This document shows, piece by piece, positions 7,103 through 10,072 of a DNA stretch of 10,072 nt. Where the stretch lies: contig CALFYH010000087.1 in NCBI GenBank assembly GCA_937952155.1, forward strand, positions 1 to 10,072, given 5' to 3'. A model generated the notes under the pieces. It was not told the origin of the DNA. It made no database searches and saw only the letters and a list, made by a program, of their open reading frames with translations. A program made the position numbers and the translations under genes. The stretch comes from an uncultured Saprospiraceae bacterium. Lineage in GTDB: Bacteria; Bacteroidota; Bacteroidia; Chitinophagales; Saprospiraceae. The first letter of the stretch is position 1. Each line of letters starts with the position of its first letter.

Positions 7103-7179
7103 ATTGTAATCTGAGATTTTAGTAGGCCTGAACAACAACCCCGTTGAACATTTTTTTAATAAAAATTAAATCAGGCATT

Positions 7180-10038
7180 ATGTCAAGGTATTCTTTCTTT
7201 TGGGTTGTGCTATTTATTATGATCACTGTATCTACAGAAGGTAATAGTCAGAAAAAAGTATTTCATTTTAACCAACTAAATAATTCTATACCAGAATTAC
7301 GAAATATTTTCAGCCAAAGTAATGTTTGTGAGTTCAATGTTTCAAGTTTGAACGATCATTTGGCAACAAGTAGGTCAGGAGCTAGTGAGGTTACATTGAA
7401 GATTGACGAAAACCGAATTTGGACCTTCACTATCGAACCAGTGCAAATAGTTAACGATAAAACCGTAGTTTATACTTTACATTCTGATGGCAAGAAAAAA
7501 ATTGAGATATTGCCAGAAATACAAACTTATAAAGGACGATTTACAGATGGAAGACCGGGAGATATTCGCCTCACGGTGCATGGTGATTTTATGTATGGTT
7601 TGATCAGAAATGATTCGGAAGAATTGTTTATTGAACCGATGAAGTATTTTACTCGGAGCGCTAACAAAAACGCTTTTGTAATTTATGATACAAAATCAAT
7701 TCTTCCTGAACATAAATCAAAACCTTGTTTTCGACCCAAATCAGTAGATCAAGCTGTACATGCAAATCATGATGATGTTCAGTCAAGAACTGGCGCATGT
7801 TATACTGTCAAGTTGGCATTATTGGCGGATTATTCGATGTACACAGATCCTGCACATAGCGGATTAGATGCAGTTATTGACCACGTAGTCGGTGTAATGA
7901 ATAATGTACAGACCAATTATGAATATAACGGTACAATCAATTTTGATGATGGTATCAACTATGAAATCAGTGAAATTGTAGTTTCAACATGCGCAACATG
8001 CGATCCTTTGTCTTCAACACAAAATGCCAATACCTTATTATCTGAATTCTCAAGTTGGGTAGATATGGGTGGATTTGATCATGCATTTAATGCGGCACAT
8101 TTTTGGTCCAATAGAGATTTTATAGGTACAACCGTGGGGTTAGCATTTACACAAGCCAATCTATACTGTCAATCACGAGCTCGAGCAATATTAGAGGACT
8201 GGACTTCTACTGCTGCATTATTAAAAACCATGGTGGCGCATGAAATGGGTCATAATTTTAATGGTGTGCACGACGGAACTACAGGTATGATATTGTCACC
8301 TACTGTATCTGTAACAAATACCTGGAGTACAGGATCAAAGGCAACCATAAATACTCAGATTGCATCACAATCCTCTTGTCTTGATGCTTGTTCATCACAA
8401 ACTTGTAACAGGGTACAAAATGTTTTACTTTCTGGCATTACGACACAAGGCTTTACCTTGGATTGGACACATAGCACTGAAAATTTATATACAATAAAGA
8501 TTAGGGAAGTAGGTTCTGACACTTTTTTGCAAGAGTTAACAACTATAAATAACCACCTAGTAGTAACACCAGTAGGCTTCGAGATATGTAAGAAATATGA
8601 TGTATTTGTATATAATGAATGTGGAAGTCAAGGATTAAGTGCACCACAGCGTATATTATTTCAAGGTCTGACATCCCAAGGTTGTGCAGAGTTTGCATCA
8701 AATAAGTCTGTCACTTGGCCAGGAGGTACTATTTCTATGACTGATAAATCCCTTAATGCTGGAACATGGCATTGGGATTTTGGTAATGGACAAACATCTA
8801 CATTACAAAATCCTAGTGTAACTTATACGGATCCTGGTTTTTACAATGTCACACTTACGGTGAATAATGGTGCCCATTCCATGGTAAAAAATGAACTTAT
8901 TAAGGTTTTACCACATATGCCTATTCCATTCGAAACATCTAGTGGTGGTGATTTTGAATCAAACACAAATTTATTTTCTTCCGAAGCCATAGAAGGTACA
9001 ATTAATCTTTGGCAATCAGGGACTTCAAATTACGTATTGGCAACACAAGGCAATGCGTGGAAAACTATATTAAATGGAGACATCCTACAAGTAACAGGTA
9101 AATGTGCGCTCTATAGCCCTAAGTTTGATTTTTCTCAATATGCAAGCAGCACTTTACATTTTGATATAGGAATGGAAACTGCTTATTGTAATGGTCCATT
9201 CGCGGTTCAATTGCAATATTCTACTGATCAAGGTGTGACATGGACAAGATTAGGCAGTGCACCTGATTTCTATAATAATGGTCCTGGCGAGTTTTGTGAA
9301 ATTGCCTCACAAATTTTTTCTGATAAATATGGGTGGACACTCAATCAAAACTATTTACATAAAAGTATTGACGTCAGTTTTTTAAGTGGACAAACATCGG
9401 TAATATTTAGATTTGTTGCTTCTACATCAGGTATATTTAATGGTGGATATAACATTGATGGTGTATTGATAGACAATTTCAGGATAGATGCCTTAGGATT
9501 TATTCCATTAGCATTGGATGTAACAAGTTTGTCAGGACAAGCTGTGAATAATACAACAAAGTTAAGATGGACTGCATCAAATAGCATTGATCTCGAAACA
9601 TTTTATGTAAATAGGAGTAAGGATGGTTTGTCGTTTGAACAAATTGGATTTATTAAAAGTCAAAATGGTTTATCAGAATATTCATTTGATGATTTATTTC
9701 CCGAAAAAGGTACACAATATTATCAAATTGTTTCAAAAGATTATTCGGGTGAAAACCGATTTTCCAATATTATCAAAATAAATCATGGTGTAGAACAGAC
9801 TTTAAAATTTTATCCAAATCCTACAGGTGTCAATGAGTATTTTAAAATTGAAGGAAGTGATGGAGCTTCAGATTTTATAAATATTCAGATTATAGATATG
9901 TTTGGAAGAAGCATTTATGATAAATCAACATTGGTGAAATCCAAAGGAAAAGTCTCGATAGACAAACCAGGTATTTATATTATACAGGCAGAATCCACAG
10001 CAGGAGAGATCCATTCAGGAAAAATAATTATCTATTAA
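7180..10038 (+). CDS. Secreted reprolysin-like (M12B-type) zinc metalloprotease with PKD module and T9SS type A sorting domain
   Basis: 952 residues from the ATG at 7180. A longer frame back to a TTG at 7144 adds 12 residues that would spoil the signal peptide (MSRYSFFWVVLFIMITVS, cleavage near residue 24). Residues about 25-200 form a propeptide with the M12B-like element YKGRFTDGRPGDIRLTVHG. The catalytic domain covers about 206-400. Its zinc site HEMGHNFNGVHD has His354, Glu355 (base), His358, His364 and Asp365; TGMILSPTVS with Met370 is the likely Met-turn. Then come an Fn3-like domain (about 409-493), a PKD domain (505-578, WDFGNGQTS), a MAM-like jelly roll (about 585-775), an Fn3-like spacer (776-870) and a T9SS type A sorting domain (872-952, starting LKFYPNP). 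By family knowledge it crosses the outer membrane by T9SS, loses the sorting domain, and is released or surface-anchored. The protein substrate is unknown. Confidence 0.93.
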   Translation: MSRYSFFWVVLFIMITVSTEGNSQKKVFHFNQLNNSIPELRNIFSQSNVCEFNVSSLNDHLATSRSGASEVTLKIDENRIWTFTIEPVQIVNDKTVVYTLHSDGKKKIEILPEIQTYKGRFTDGRPGDIRLTVHGDFMYGLIRNDSEELFIEPMKYFTRSANKNAFVIYDTKSILPEHKSKPCFRPKSVDQAVHANHDDVQSRTGACYTVKLALLADYSMYTDPAHSGLDAVIDHVVGVMNNVQTNYEYNGTINFDDGINYEISEIVVSTCATCDPLSSTQNANTLLSEFSSWVDMGGFDHAFNAAHFWSNRDFIGTTVGLAFTQANLYCQSRARAILEDWTSTAALLKTMVAHEMGHNFNGVHDGTTGMILSPTVSVTNTWSTGSKATINTQIASQSSCLDACSSQTCNRVQNVLLSGITTQGFTLDWTHSTENLYTIKIREVGSDTFLQELTTINNHLVVTPVGFEICKKYDVFVYNECGSQGLSAPQRILFQGLTSQGCAEFASNKSVTWPGGTISMTDKSLNAGTWHWDFGNGQTSTLQNPSVTYTDPGFYNVTLTVNNGAHSMVKNELIKVLPHMPIPFETSSGGDFESNTNLFSSEAIEGTINLWQSGTSNYVLATQGNAWKTILNGDILQVTGKCALYSPKFDFSQYASSTLHFDIGMETAYCNGPFAVQLQYSTDQGVTWTRLGSAPDFYNNGPGEFCEIASQIFSDKYGWTLNQNYLHKSIDVSFLSGQTSVIFRFVASTSGIFNGGYNIDGVLIDNFRIDALGFIPLALDVTSLSGQAVNNTTKLRWTASNSIDLETFYVNRSKDGLSFEQIGFIKSQNGLSEYSFDDLFPEKGTQYYQIVSKDYSGENRFSNIIKINHGVEQTLKFYPNPTGVNEYFKIEGSDGASDFINIQIIDMFGRSIYDKSTLVKSKGKVSIDKPGIYIIQAESTAGEIHSGKIIIY

Positions 10039-10072
10039 TGGTATTTATTTAAATATATAAACAATACATATT

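Noticed and set aside
7144..7179. TTG at 7144 as start of the protease
   Set aside because: It adds MNIFLIKIKSGI before a good signal peptide that begins at the ATG at 7180; the ATG start gives the usual basic-hydrophobic layout.
10039..10072. Terminator after the protease
   Set aside because: The remaining 34 bases are AT-rich with no stable stem; any terminator lies beyond the window.

Overview
The window looks like chromosomal DNA of a Bacteroidota bacterium, most like the Saprospiria/Chitinophagia/Cytophagia side of the phylum, though the lineage cannot be fixed from this sequence alone. The signs are a sigma factor - FecR anti-sigma - TonB-dependent receptor operon, a secreted protein ending in a type IX secretion (T9SS) sorting domain, AT-rich DNA, start codons without clear Shine-Dalgarno sequences, and several matches to the Bacteroidota promoter element TAnnTTTG. 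I saw no tRNA, rRNA, CRISPR array, insertion sequence or phage gene. No gene-free stretch exceeds about 180 bases.

Layout. 1-3224, minus strand: a tightly packed operon in the order ECF sigma factor (2679-3224), FecR-type anti-sigma factor (1744-2679), TonB-dependent outer-membrane receptor (1740 down to the window edge, 3' end missing). The stop of sigma and the start of FecR overlap by one base, and three bases separate FecR from the receptor. The receptor keeps an N-terminal STN signalling domain, so the three proteins can form a trans-envelope relay: ligand at the receptor, then FecR, then release of sigma. 3381-4737, plus strand: a divergently transcribed Gfo/Idh/MocA-family protein of the GH109 (NAD-dependent alpha-N-acetylgalactosaminidase-like) type with a Tat signal. 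It is broken near its end by an apparent 2-base deletion: the reading frame stops at 4655, but the conserved C-terminus continues in another frame to 4737.

4876-6210, minus strand: a concentrative nucleoside transporter (NupC/CNT family). 6371-7003, plus strand: uridine kinase, divergent from the transporter. Together they form a plausible nucleoside uptake and pyrimidine salvage pair. 7180-10038, plus strand: a large secreted reprolysin-like (M12B-type) zinc metalloprotease with propeptide, catalytic domain, Fn3-like, PKD and MAM-like modules and a T9SS type A sorting domain. A good promoter match and a strong hairpin lie in front of it.

The most useful second-look items are the frameshift in the GH109-like gene, three helically spaced GACATT repeats in its upstream region, the promoter-plus-hairpin arrangement before the protease, and an Asn in place of the usual Gly in the protease zinc motif. 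I do not see a clearly new biological system here; most genes belong to well-known families.
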